NCBI GenBank assembly: GCA_031553195.1
Contig: JAVBLV010000104.1
Location: forward strand, 1 to 13,302
Direction: 5' to 3'
DNA length: 13,302 nt
DNA from: JAVBLV01 sp031553195
Lineage (GTDB): Bacteria > Bacteroidota > Bacteroidia > Bacteroidales > P3
In this document: positions 1 to 7,063 of the stretch, piece by piece
Layout of the letters: the number at the start of each line of letters is the position of its first letter
Position numbering within the stretch: position 1 is the stretch's first letter
The notes under the pieces: model-generated
Seen by the model: the letters and a program-made list of their open reading frames with translations, nothing else
What the model was told of the DNA's origin: nothing
Database searches by the model: none
Translations under genes and position numbers: made by a program

Positions 1-82
1 CATATAAGTAATCCTTGCAATCCTCATCTGTCTTGAACTTGTCCGTGAAAGACAATATGTTCATCCCTTTGAATAAATCCAT
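1..82 (-). CDS. IS1595-type transposase, N-terminal end (runs off the window)
   Basis: The minus strand from an ATG at 82-80 reads 27 codons to the window edge without a stop: MDLFKGMNILSFTDKFKTDE followed by DCKDYLY. The pattern of a hydrophobic start, then F-x-x-x-F-x-T-[DE]-[DE]-x-C-[KR], is what I know from the N-terminus of IS1595/ISXO2-family transposases, just before their zinc-finger region. Only this piece is visible, so neither the DDE/N catalytic domain nor the far inverted repeat can be checked. A perfect Bacteroidetes -7 box lies 17 bases upstream, which supports the start. The element's end is probably around 111-130, but I cannot define its terminal repeat. The neighbouring 240-800 stretch also holds mobile-element debris. 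Met7 is an alternative start. The family call rests on a short match. Confidence 0.62.
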   Translation of the reverse strand, partial: MDLFKGMNILSFTDKFKTDEDCKDYLY

Positions 83-98
83 AAATATATGTTTTTTA

Positions 99-106
99 CA
101 AAGATA
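99..106 (-). promoter_or_regulatory. Bacteroidetes -7 box for the transposase fragment
   Basis: The minus strand reads TATCTTTG, an exact match to the Bacteroidetes -7 consensus TAnnTTTG, 16 bases before the presumed transposase ATG. No TTTG is present at the expected -33 position about 19 bases further upstream, so this would be a weak or one-box promoter. The fit to the start codon is the main support. Confidence 0.45.
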
Positions 107-234
107 CATGTTTTTCAGCAACTAAAGGGTCGTTTCAATAAACATAATTATCGTGGATAATAATGTCATGTACCGAACGGGCTGTGCTATTGATTATTGA
201 ATAAATTTCCATTTTCATAATCGACCTGAAAAAT

Positions 235-537
235 ATGTATAAGAGGTTGTCTAAAAATTTTTCCAGGAAGTATTTGAGTCTAAAAAAGGATACCTTTTTT
301 GGAAAATTCCGAATATACATGGAAAATAAGTACAAAAATTTCTTCCAACGAGAATACAAAGGGGAAAAGAATGGCATTTGGCTATCTAAACAACTTGGAG
401 TAAATACCTGCCCATATTGTAATAGACATTACACTTTTACAATTGAGGATATAGATTCAGGTGAAAACTTTCGTCCTCAATTAGATCATTTTTACCTCAA
501 ATCAGATTACCCTTATTTAGCATTTGAATATCCGTAA
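235..537 (+). pseudogene. Truncated HNH (CxxC...DH) nuclease fragment
   Basis: A 100-codon open frame contains a CPYC knuckle (residues 59-62, preceded by LGVNT) and an LDHF motif with His85, followed by K89 and Y92-P93. This C-P-Y-C ... DHF-x-x-K-S-x-YP arrangement is typical of the HNH nucleases that accompany anti-phage ATPases (PtuB-like proteins of Septu) and related defence or retron cassettes. In such proteins the helix with the second Asn/His and another CxxC normally follows directly. Here the frame stops after FEYP, so the metal site is incomplete and the protein should be inactive. The 5' end is also suspect: bases 242-287 match a dispersed repeat, so the first ~20 codons may not belong to the original gene. 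The frame is open from 205 but has no other ATG before 235. No ATPase partner is nearby. The family call is an inference from motifs. Confidence 0.55.
242..287 (+). repeat. Half copy of the dispersed palindromic repeat
   Basis: These 46 bases match 11554-11600 with five substitutions and one single-base gap. The shared core includes TAAAAATTTTTC and GAAGTATTT, then GAGTCTAAAAA. At 11555-11714 the same sequence is the left arm of a long imperfect palindrome. Here only the left arm is present; the right arm and centre are missing. It sits at the 5' edge of the broken nuclease gene, so the repeat or a recombination at it may have removed that gene's start. Confidence 0.65.
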
Positions 538-563
538 TTTGTCATACGAGCAATTACAGGCGA

Positions 564-794
564 TCAAATGTAAAGAATATTGATGTAATTGTTCGGGTCT
601 TTAATTTCTTGTCTTTTCCCTTTTGGAAAACCTTTTTGATGCCAGTTATCTGGGTGAATACTACGTTTGATACTTACAGAGGTTTGAGTACCGTTTACAC
701 TAATGCGTAAGTATACCGGAGAACATCCTTCCTTGTCTTGGCGGGTCTTGTTGATGTAGAAAAACAAGGCAAAAGCGCTTCTTTTTGTTTCCAT
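564..794 (-). pseudogene. Truncated tyrosine recombinase (integrase), N-terminal arm-binding domain only
   Basis: This 76-residue minus-strand frame begins METKRSAFALFFYINKTRQD and contains CSPVYLRISVNG, a -SIKRSIHPDNW- segment and a DPNNYIN end. This is the arm-type DNA-binding domain at the N-terminus of Bacteroidetes tyrosine recombinases such as those of CTnDOT-like conjugative transposons (Arm_DNA-bind_5-type, recalled). Whole proteins of this family are about 400 residues. The core-binding domain and the catalytic R-H-R-Y domain are absent, so this is a remnant. It stops 26 bases from the end of the broken nuclease frame, which converges from the other strand, so both genes were probably cut in one rearrangement. 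The ATG at 794-792 fits the normal protein start. Confidence 0.75.
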
Positions 795-1091
795 TTTTTG
801 TGTTTTTGAAGATTAATAAAATTACTTTTAAATCCTCGCAAGGTTTGAAATTCTGTGAGGTTTACTATTTTAACAAAAAATCAAAATTTTCTTTGGACTA
901 TTTATAAAATCAATGCGATATGTTTATTTTTAATTTTCTGAAAATCATCGCTATAATCGTTAAGCATACTAACCAAAAAGATGTGAAAGCGTTAAAAAAA
1001 AATTTGTACTTAGCATTTTTTACAGGTTTCAAATTGAGCATTGCAGAAGACCTTTCTTTATGTTATAATAAGGTTTAATGTCTAAAAAAAT
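795..1091. other. Non-coding spacer between integrase remnant and yitT
   Basis: I see no gene in these 297 AT-rich bases. A weak inverted repeat, CCTCGCA at 834-840 against TGTGAGG further on, could form a 7-bp stem with one G-U pair. The 12-mer AAATCCTCGCAA at 830-841 recurs exactly at 10678-10689. No clear terminator for yitT follows its stop codon on the minus strand. Confidence 0.4.
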
Positions 1092-1973
1092 TTACAATTT
1101 CAGTTTCTCGAAATTTTTACCATAAACGCCTTGTACTTTTCCAACGGAAATAAAAGCATTTTTATCGACTTCGTTAATAATTTCCATAATAGGTTCTCTG
1201 TCTACTTTGCGGGCAATGACTAAAAGCACTTCCTGGTCTGATTTTGAATACCATCCATGGGCTTTCAATAATGTAATTCCTCTACCGATTTCATTTCCGA
1301 TCTTTTCTGCAATTTCTTCCGTATATTGTGAAAAAACCATTATTTGATAAGACTGCTTAGCTCCCTCTATAACTAAATCCAAAGCATATGTCATAATTCC
1401 GGTTTGAATATATCCGTAAACAACTTTTTCTATAGATCCTGAAGCCATAAAAGAGGATCCGATAATAAAGATGTCTAAAATCATAATGACTTTACCAGGA
1501 CTTATATTATAATATTTATTGACTATCAGAGCAATAATATCGGTTCCGCCCGAATTGCCCCCTTTTGTAAAAGCTAATCCGATACCGGCTCCGGACAATC
1601 CCCCTCCAATAACGGCGCACATAAAAGGGTCAAATTGGGCGGCGTCGATAATAGTGTGGATTTTAATTATTTGTTGAAGTAGGATGAAGAAAAATGAAGA
1701 GACCACAATTCCATAAATTGTATTAAGTCCAAACCGGGCGCCCAATACTTTTAAAGCAATAAGCACTAAGACGCCATTAAAAACGAGATTACTAATACCC
1801 ACCGGAATTGCCCTTCCCGTCATCAAATAAATAATAGATGATATCCCGCTTATTCCGCCGCCAATGATTTCTCTCGGAATTAAGAAAGTCGTCCATGCAA
1901 AGGCATATAAAAAGAGTCCTACCGTAATGAGGATGTAGGACGTTAGACGATTATGCTTGTTATTATGAGTCAT
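1092..1973 (-). CDS. YitT-family integral membrane protein
   Basis: This is a 293-residue membrane protein of the YitT/DUF161 family. The N-terminal two thirds hold several hydrophobic segments (for example residues ~12-32, 50-75, 80-105 and 155-175). They are separated by glycine-rich turns such as IGGGISGISS, GGGLSGAGIG and KGGNSGGTD, the last being a family hallmark. The final ~84 residues (IMVFSQYTEEIAEKIGNEIG to the end) match the soluble DUF2179 domain, with the terminal GVYGKNF motif. Length is normal for the family. The substrate is unknown; members are often annotated as transporters without direct proof. It starts at an ATG at 1973-1971. It follows the CoA-transferase gene on the same strand, but a strong terminator and 170 bases separate them, so it is probably its own transcription unit. 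I found no perfect -7 box before it. Confidence 0.9.
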   Translation of the reverse strand: MTHNNKHNRLTSYILITVGLFLYAFAWTTFLIPREIIGGGISGISSIIYLMTGRAIPVGISNLVFNGVLVLIALKVLGARFGLNTIYGIVVSSFFFILLQQIIKIHTIIDAAQFDPFMCAVIGGGLSGAGIGLAFTKGGNSGGTDIIALIVNKYYNISPGKVIMILDIFIIGSSFMASGSIEKVVYGYIQTGIMTYALDLVIEGAKQSYQIMVFSQYTEEIAEKIGNEIGRGITLLKAHGWYSKSDQEVLLVIARKVDREPIMEIINEVDKNAFISVGKVQGVYGKNFEKLKL

Positions 1974-2069
1974 AAAAAATTAAGTTATTAATGTATTTTG
2001 TATCTATGAAATACAAGATTTATTCTATTGATAATTATATTTTCGTTACGAAATTTATTATAAAAAGAA

Positions 2070-2121
2070 CGAAGGCATTAAAGCGGAGAAATTTATCTTT
2101 TTCGCCGCTTTAACGTCTTCG
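2070..2121 (-). terminator. Intrinsic terminator of the kam/CoA-transferase transcript
   Basis: CGAAGGCATTAAAGCGG (2070-2086) pairs with CCGCTTTAACGTCTTCG (2105-2121). The 17-bp stem has one A-C mismatch and one G-U pair, and the loop is 18 bases. Read on the minus strand it is followed at once by a U-rich run (TTCTTTTTATAA). It begins 23 bases after the CoA-transferase stop codon, the right place to end the minus-strand operon before yitT. Confidence 0.8.
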
Positions 2122-2143
2122 CAATATACTGTTTAAAAGCGTG

Positions 2144-2806
2144 CTAGCAGCCCTGCATTTTTTTCAAACTTTCCGAAATAATCAACTTCGCTTCGGTAGC
2201 TGCTTGAACTTGCTCGATAGTAAATTCAGGATGGAGCTCCATCAGCATAATTCCGTCGGAGGTGATTTCCATTACGCCCATTTCTGTAATAATCGTATTT
2301 ACTTGTCCTGCAGCGGTTAAAGGAAGCGTGCATTTTTTCAATATTTTCATCGCTCCATTGGCTGTATGCTCCATAGCAAGAATAACTCTTTTTGCTCCTA
2401 CCAACAGATCCATAGCGCCGCCCATTCCAGGAGTTTTCTTACCCGGAATAATCCAATTGGCCAAGTCTCCTTTTTCGTCCACTTGCAAAGCCCCCAAAAT
2501 AGTAACGTCTACATGGCTCCCTCTGATGATGCCGAAGGAAACGGCGCTGTCAAAAGTGCAAGCCCCTTTTTTGGCGGTAATATAACCGCCTCCGGCATTG
2601 GTAAAATTTTTATCCTCTTTCCCTTCTTCAGGAGAAGCCCCCATTCCCAACATCCCGTTTTCCGACTGCAAAATTACGTGAACATTTGCCGGGACATAAT
2701 CCGGAATAAGCGTTGGAAGTCCGATACCCAGATTAACTACATCGCCGTCTTTTAACTCCAAAGCCGCGCGTTTGGCTATTACTTCTCTGATTTGATTTTT
2801 ATCCAT
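2144..2806 (-). CDS. atoA: Acetate/acetoacetate-type CoA-transferase, beta subunit
   Basis: This 220-residue protein is a class I CoA-transferase beta subunit. The catalytic glutamate is Glu49 in the QSENGMLGMG motif, which forms the gamma-glutamyl-CoA thioester. Other family features are the VNLGIGLPTLIPDYV start, GAMDLLVGAKRVI and the GVMEIT segment near the C-terminus. Length fits the family (about 215-225). These enzymes are alpha2beta2, and the alpha subunit gene (atoD), normally adjacent, is not here or anywhere in the window. Next to kamDE the likely role is the CoA exchange between acetoacetate and butyryl-CoA or acetyl-CoA in lysine fermentation. That is inferred from context; the sequence alone does not fix the substrate. 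It lies 273 bases after kamE, an unusually wide gap filled with C/G-run repeats, but no terminator is evident between them, so cotranscription is possible. Confidence 0.9.
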   Translation of the reverse strand: MDKNQIREVIAKRAALELKDGDVVNLGIGLPTLIPDYVPANVHVILQSENGMLGMGASPEEGKEDKNFTNAGGGYITAKKGACTFDSAVSFGIIRGSHVDVTILGALQVDEKGDLANWIIPGKKTPGMGGAMDLLVGAKRVILAMEHTANGAMKILKKCTLPLTAAGQVNTIITEMGVMEITSDGIMLMELHPEFTIEQVQAATEAKLIISESLKKMQGC

Positions 2807-2899
2807 GATGTTTATTATTAAAAGATTTCAAATCCGGGGAAACATCGAATCGAATTTTAAAATCTTTAATTTATAAATTTATGACTATCCTCGATAATA

Positions 2900-3055
2900 C
2901 CTCCAACCCCCTAAAGGGGCTAATTTAAGAAAAACGACCGCCCAAAAGTTCCCTTTTAAATAAAAAAAATCCTATTTATCTCCCTTGAGGGGAGAATTAA
3001 AGAGGGGTAGGGATTTAGGGATAATAAAATCTGCTCTCTTAAAGGGTAGGGGTGA
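2900..3055. repeat. C/G-run palindromic repeat block between kamE and atoA
   Basis: The kamE-atoA gap holds several short palindromes made of C and G runs in an AT-rich background: CCCCTAAAGGGG (about 2907-2918), CTCCCTTGAGGGGAG (about 2980-2994), then AGAGGGGTAGGG and AAAGGGTAGGGG as near direct repeats (3001-3012 and 3041-3052). Similar CCCC-TNAA-GGGG sequences are common intergenic repeats in Bacteroidetes, from memory. No reading frame fits. An 8-bp inverted repeat (AAAGATTT/AAATCTTT) lies further down, at about 2821-2868, in the atoA leader. Confidence 0.55.
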
Positions 3056-3079
3056 CATTGCAGATTATCATTTAATTTT

Positions 3080-3868
3080 TTAACCGTTCAGCCTTCTGTC
3101 TAATTCCTGTGCGATAAAAGAAGCTACGTCATCTGCATAAGTGTTCATACCGAATCCGGCGTCATATCCCAATTCTTTAGCTATTTCATGGGTTATTCTT
3201 GGTCCTCCGCAAGCCAAAATAACCCTGTTTCTTAAATTTTCGGCTTCCAGCATTTCAACCAATTCTACCAAATTTTGCAAATGTACGTCTTTTTGAGTGA
3301 CTGTTTGAGAGACCAATAATGCATCGGCATTTAGTTCTATCGCTTTGGCGATAAATTCTTCATTAGGCACCTGACTTCCCATATTCAAGGCCGTGAACAT
3401 TTCATAGCGTTCCAAGCCATAATGGCCGGCATAGCCTTTCATATTCATAATGGCGTCAATTCCCACCGTATGGGCATCGGAACCCGTACTGGCGCCTATA
3501 ACCGTAATTTTCCGTCCAATGCGTTCCTTGATAAACGCATCTGTTTCTTTCATATCCCAAACGCTACTCTCTACTTTCGGCACGTGAATATTGGTATAAT
3601 CAATGGTATGAGTGCAGTTCCCGTAACAATTGAAGAAGGTGAATCCTTCGGTTAATTCTTTATAAAACACAATTTGAGGATTCTCGAATCCCATTTTTTT
3701 AATTAACTGTTTGGCGGCCTCTATGGCTTCGTCTCCGCAGGGAAGCGGAAGCGTAAAACTCAATTGGGTTTTGCCGTCGTTCATGGTATCGCCGTAAGGT
3801 TTTACCTTTTTTAAATCGTGCGTTTTATCAAAATCTTTGGCTGTGGTTGAATATAATCCGCTGCTCAT
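3080..3868 (-). CDS. kamE: Lysine 5,6-aminomutase, beta subunit (B12-binding)
   Basis: KamE is the small subunit of the adenosylcobalamin- and PLP-dependent lysine 5,6-aminomutase, which moves the terminal amino group of D-lysine or L-beta-lysine to the neighbouring carbon in lysine fermentation. The 262-residue chain has the base-off cobalamin motif DxHxxG as DAHTVG (131-136), with His133 the axial ligand. Lys144, in NMKGYAG, matches the position of the PLP-binding Lys144 of the Clostridium sticklandii enzyme (numbering recalled). The C-terminal half (ADALLVSQTVTQKDVHLQNL ... ILACGGPRI) is the Rossmann-like B12 domain, and length is normal. It follows kamD by 88 bases on the same strand, and the two chains form one enzyme. 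The start is the ATG at 3868-3866. All visible key residues are present, so it should be active. Confidence 0.96.
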   Translation of the reverse strand: MSSGLYSTTAKDFDKTHDLKKVKPYGDTMNDGKTQLSFTLPLPCGDEAIEAAKQLIKKMGFENPQIVFYKELTEGFTFFNCYGNCTHTIDYTNIHVPKVESSVWDMKETDAFIKERIGRKITVIGASTGSDAHTVGIDAIMNMKGYAGHYGLERYEMFTALNMGSQVPNEEFIAKAIELNADALLVSQTVTQKDVHLQNLVELVEMLEAENLRNRVILACGGPRITHEIAKELGYDAGFGMNTYADDVASFIAQELDRRLNG

Positions 3869-3956
3869 AAATAAAGTAATATAAAGTTTAAATGTTGGAA
3901 AGTTTATAAAGTAAAATTTCGCAACTTAATTTTTAATTCCTGAAATTTCGATCTTA

Positions 3957-5528
3957 TTATTGCCGGTTCCTCATCAAATCAATAAAAGGGTTCATATATT
4001 TATTCCCCTTTTCGGCTACGCCATCCAAACCTTTTCCGCCATTTTTCGGGCGTTTGATGTCGGCAAAAATTCCTTTTTCCAAAGCGGTGAATAAACCTTC
4101 TTTTTCAACTTTTTCTAGAAGGGCAATAGCATTATCTAATACTGTTTTGGCCCTTTGCTGCATAATGCCTCCTTCCTTAAATTCAATATCATTGCCGATA
4201 TCTTTCATGTTGTTGAAGATATATTTGGCATTTTCTATCGACAAATATCGGTCGGACATTAAAGGCGTGTGAATGGCTTCGGTAAGCATCCCCAACAATT
4301 GAATTCCTTGCCCCGTCCAGATAGAAACAGCATTGAATAAGGCATTTTGAATGTGTCCCTTAAAAATATTCCCCGTCATAAACTTTGTTGGCGGCATATA
4401 CTTCAAAGGCGCTTTGGGGAATATCTCCCTCGTCATTTGAGCTTGCGCCAATTCATATAAGAATCCGTTTTGCAAATCGGGATTCATCTCAAAAGCATGC
4501 CCCAGTCCCATTTGCTCTTCGGGAATTCCTGCTTGTAAGGCTAACTGTTCATTAATAAAATCCGAAGCCAATACCGTATGCGCTTCTTCAAAAGCGTCGG
4601 CAGTAGTCAGATAGTTATCTTCTCCCGTATTGATAATTACGCCTGCGAACCCATTGATAGTTCTTGAAAAATACTGATCGACTAATGTCCTTTGCATATT
4701 AATATCCCGGAAAAGGATTCCATAAAGCGCATCGTTCAACATAACATCCAAACCTTCCAAAGCGCCCATTACGGCAATTTCCGGCATGCATAAGCCCGAA
4801 CAATAATTACATAAACGAATGTATCTTCCTACCTCTTCTCCTACTTCATTCAGCGCTTTACGCATAATCCTGAAGTTTTCCTGAGTAGCAAAAGTGCCTC
4901 CAAAACCTTCGGTGGTAGCGCCGAAAGGAACATAATCCAACAGACTTTGTCCGGTAGTACGAATTACGGCAATAATGTCAGCGCCTTGACGAGCGGCAGC
5001 TTGCGCTTGCAACACGTCTTCATAAATATTCCCGGTCGCTACAATCACATAAATGTAGGGTTGAGGGCCTTCTCCCAAAGTTTTTAAATATTGTTCTCTA
5101 CGTTTACGATTTTGAGTAATGCGTTCGATACTGGCATCTACAAAAGGCTTGATTGCTTTTTGTATTTCTTCTGTGGAATGAAGGGGTAATTGTGTTATAT
5201 CCAACTCATTATTGGCAATACGCTCGGCAATGGTTTGGGGAGTTAATCCGGTTTCGACAATGGCATTTCCCAAATAAAATACCACTCCTTGGCTTAGAGC
5301 ATTTTTATCTTTAAGCGTTTCTACCACTACATTGGGTAGAGGAACCATGTCTGTATCAACCCCATCTATACCGAGCAGACGACAAAGCGTACGTTCAACC
5401 GCAACGGTTGTATAATGATTTACAAACTTTTGTACTTCGCTTGCAATATTTTTTGATATTTGTCGAGCATGTTCGACTTTCTTCAGGTCTATGCCTATTT
5501 TACTTTTTTCCACTTTTTTAATCTCCAA
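3957..5528 (-). CDS. kamD: Lysine 5,6-aminomutase, alpha subunit (PLP/substrate TIM barrel)
   Basis: KamD is the large subunit that holds PLP and lysine in a TIM barrel and pairs with KamE. Recognition comes from the stretches VERTLCRLLGIDGVDTD and RTTGQSLLDYVPFGATTEGF and the RLCNYCSGLCMPEIAVMGA segment. Arg190, Ser195, Ser244, Tyr269 and Arg274 line up, with a constant offset of six, with the PLP/substrate contacts I recall for the C. sticklandii enzyme. At 523 residues it is full length. The start is unusual: the first codon, at 5528-5526, is TTG, and no in-frame ATG exists between the upstream stop and the conserved region. A GTG at 5513-5511 (Val6) would give MEKSKIGIDL, which fits the family N-terminus better, so the true start may be there. 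It lies 113 bases after the MutS-like gene and 88 before kamE, consistent with one operon. Confidence 0.95.
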   Translation of the reverse strand: MEIKKVEKSKIGIDLKKVEHARQISKNIASEVQKFVNHYTTVAVERTLCRLLGIDGVDTDMVPLPNVVVETLKDKNALSQGVVFYLGNAIVETGLTPQTIAERIANNELDITQLPLHSTEEIQKAIKPFVDASIERITQNRKRREQYLKTLGEGPQPYIYVIVATGNIYEDVLQAQAAARQGADIIAVIRTTGQSLLDYVPFGATTEGFGGTFATQENFRIMRKALNEVGEEVGRYIRLCNYCSGLCMPEIAVMGALEGLDVMLNDALYGILFRDINMQRTLVDQYFSRTINGFAGVIINTGEDNYLTTADAFEEAHTVLASDFINEQLALQAGIPEEQMGLGHAFEMNPDLQNGFLYELAQAQMTREIFPKAPLKYMPPTKFMTGNIFKGHIQNALFNAVSIWTGQGIQLLGMLTEAIHTPLMSDRYLSIENAKYIFNNMKDIGNDIEFKEGGIMQQRAKTVLDNAIALLEKVEKEGLFTALEKGIFADIKRPKNGGKGLDGVAEKGNKYMNPFIDLMRNRQ

Positions 5529-5565
5529 AATTATATTATATCCGCCATTCAGGCTTTGTTCGTAT

Positions 5566-5605
5566 TGAATTATTGAATCACTGAATTATCGAATCATTGA
5601 ATAAA
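5566..5605. repeat. Five 8-bp tandem units upstream of kamD
   Basis: The spacer before kamD reads as five consecutive 8-base units: TGAATTAT, TGAATCAC, TGAATTAT, CGAATCAT, TGAATAAA. Units 1-2 and 3-4 also pair as two copies of a 16-base repeat. It sits 38 to 77 bases upstream of the annotated kamD start, so it lies in the intercistronic mRNA. Similar TTGAAT-rich runs occur between Bacteroidetes genes; no function is assigned. Confidence 0.6.
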
Positions 5606-5641
5606 TATGTTTTATAGCCTTAGGGCTTAAAGTTTAAGTTG

Positions 5642-7063
5642 TTAAAGATACGATCGCATTTTATTCAAAAGTCGTTCATTCACGCCTAGTATGGAGGCTA
5701 TCCTCATTGCTTCCATCGGAATTTCTTCATTCTCGTCTTCCACTAAAGAATAATCAATAAAATCATTGATATTTTCCCGGGTTAATGGAACGCCCATGTC
5801 TTTTTCTATAAATCCTTTTACCTTAAGTTTTTTACAAGCCGCCGTAATTCCGCTATAATGCGTGGTAATGATACTTAGCGCTTGATTTTCTGCTAAAAAT
5901 TCAATCATCCCATTCACAATAGCCTTTCCTTCATGCGGATTGGTCGTACGCGCCAATTCGTCAATCAAAATCAAGACTCTTTTTCCCGCTATTACCGCCT
6001 TTGTCATTTCATTAATATTCAGCATTTCGGCGGCAAAAGAAGAAAGTCCCTTCAAATCATTTTGTTCATCGTCGATACTTACGCATATTTCGTCCACTAC
6101 TTCTATTTCAGCATAAGTTGCCGGAACAAAAAATCCGAATTGGAAAAGATATTGAGACAACAAAATAGTTTTCAGCAAAACGGTTTTGCCCGCCATATTG
6201 GCGCCGGTAACTAAACAGGGGTAATGGGAGACGCTTATATCCACAGCTTGATATTTTTTCCCTTCCTGCTCCAGATTTTCTTTTATGTAAGGATTAAAAA
6301 TATTTTTGTACAAAAATCCGTTTGATGAGACGGTTGGCTTTACCAACCCTATTTTCTTTATCTGAAAAGCCTTTGCTATCAAAATATCCAAGAGGGCTAC
6401 CTTATCTAACGCAAATAAAATCGATTCTTTATAAGCTGAAAGTTGAGAAGAAATTTTTGTCCGGATTTCGTCTTCTACATCCACCGATTGAGAAAACAAA
6501 GACTGTATACGCTCTTCGGCTTGCCTAATTTTTTCCGGATCATTTTCATGGGTTGCATTGAACGCTTTTTTTTCTATTTTGAGCGCCGACCTGATTTGGG
6601 TTAATTCTTCGCTATAAGAATCATAAACATAAAACTGCGGAATTTTTTGACGATCGGGATCTAATATTGAAATAACGGGATTTAAATCCGGAAGGATCAT
6701 TACATTAATTCCTGCATTTATAAGCAAAATCCTGATTTCTTCGCTTAACAGACAAAAATGCTTTATTTCGAACAACTCAATGTCATCCAGCACATTAGAA
6801 TTAAATAACCGGTCTATGGTTCCATTTATATCTCTTACTTGTGCAAGTTTAATTTGAATATCGGATATTGCATCCCGCATTTCGGATTGATCCAATACTC
6901 GGCACATTTTTTCGGTTTCTGCCGAACAAACTTCTATTTGTCCGGCATCAATCATAAATTCCGTTTCTAACAAATGCATCCGAGCTAAACCGGATTGTAT
7001 ATCCAAGCCATTGAGTATAAAAGCAAGCCCTTCAATTTTACCGATTGCATTCCGAAGTTGCAT
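5642..7063 (-). CDS. MutS-like ATPase of the lysine aminomutase operon
   Basis: This 473-residue protein ends in a MutS-type ABC ATPase domain: Walker A GANMAGKT at 287-294, a signature-like segment DLKGLSSFAAEM at 336-347, Walker B LILIDEL at 364-370 followed by ARTTNPHEG, and an ITTHY H-loop at 399-403. The N-terminal ~270 residues are helical and resemble the lever/clamp core. The mismatch-recognition domain with its Phe-x-Glu is absent, and the protein is about half the length of MutS, so a role in mismatch repair is unlikely. Stand-alone MutS-like proteins are found in ornithine and lysine aminomutase clusters. A chaperone or reactivase role for the B12 enzyme has been suggested for such neighbours; I recall this rather than derive it. 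It is the first gene of the minus-strand operon, with a -7 box 46 bases upstream, and is divergent from purA. I assign no firm function. Confidence 0.85.
   Translation of the reverse strand: MQLRNAIGKIEGLAFILNGLDIQSGLARMHLLETEFMIDAGQIEVCSAETEKMCRVLDQSEMRDAISDIQIKLAQVRDINGTIDRLFNSNVLDDIELFEIKHFCLLSEEIRILLINAGINVMILPDLNPVISILDPDRQKIPQFYVYDSYSEELTQIRSALKIEKKAFNATHENDPEKIRQAEERIQSLFSQSVDVEDEIRTKISSQLSAYKESILFALDKVALLDILIAKAFQIKKIGLVKPTVSSNGFLYKNIFNPYIKENLEQEGKKYQAVDISVSHYPCLVTGANMAGKTVLLKTILLSQYLFQFGFFVPATYAEIEVVDEICVSIDDEQNDLKGLSSFAAEMLNINEMTKAVIAGKRVLILIDELARTTNPHEGKAIVNGMIEFLAENQALSIITTHYSGITAACKKLKVKGFIEKDMGVPLTRENINDFIDYSLVEDENEEIPMEAMRIASILGVNERLLNKMRSYL

Noticed and set aside
2262..2755. 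Two plus-strand open frames of 107 and 129 codons opposite the CoA-transferase
   Set aside because: They are antisense shadows of a well-conserved gene with no domain signal of their own.
5642..7063. DNA mismatch repair protein MutS/MutS2
   Set aside because: It is too short, lacks the mismatch-binding domain and the MutS2 Smr domain, and its context is amino acid fermentation.
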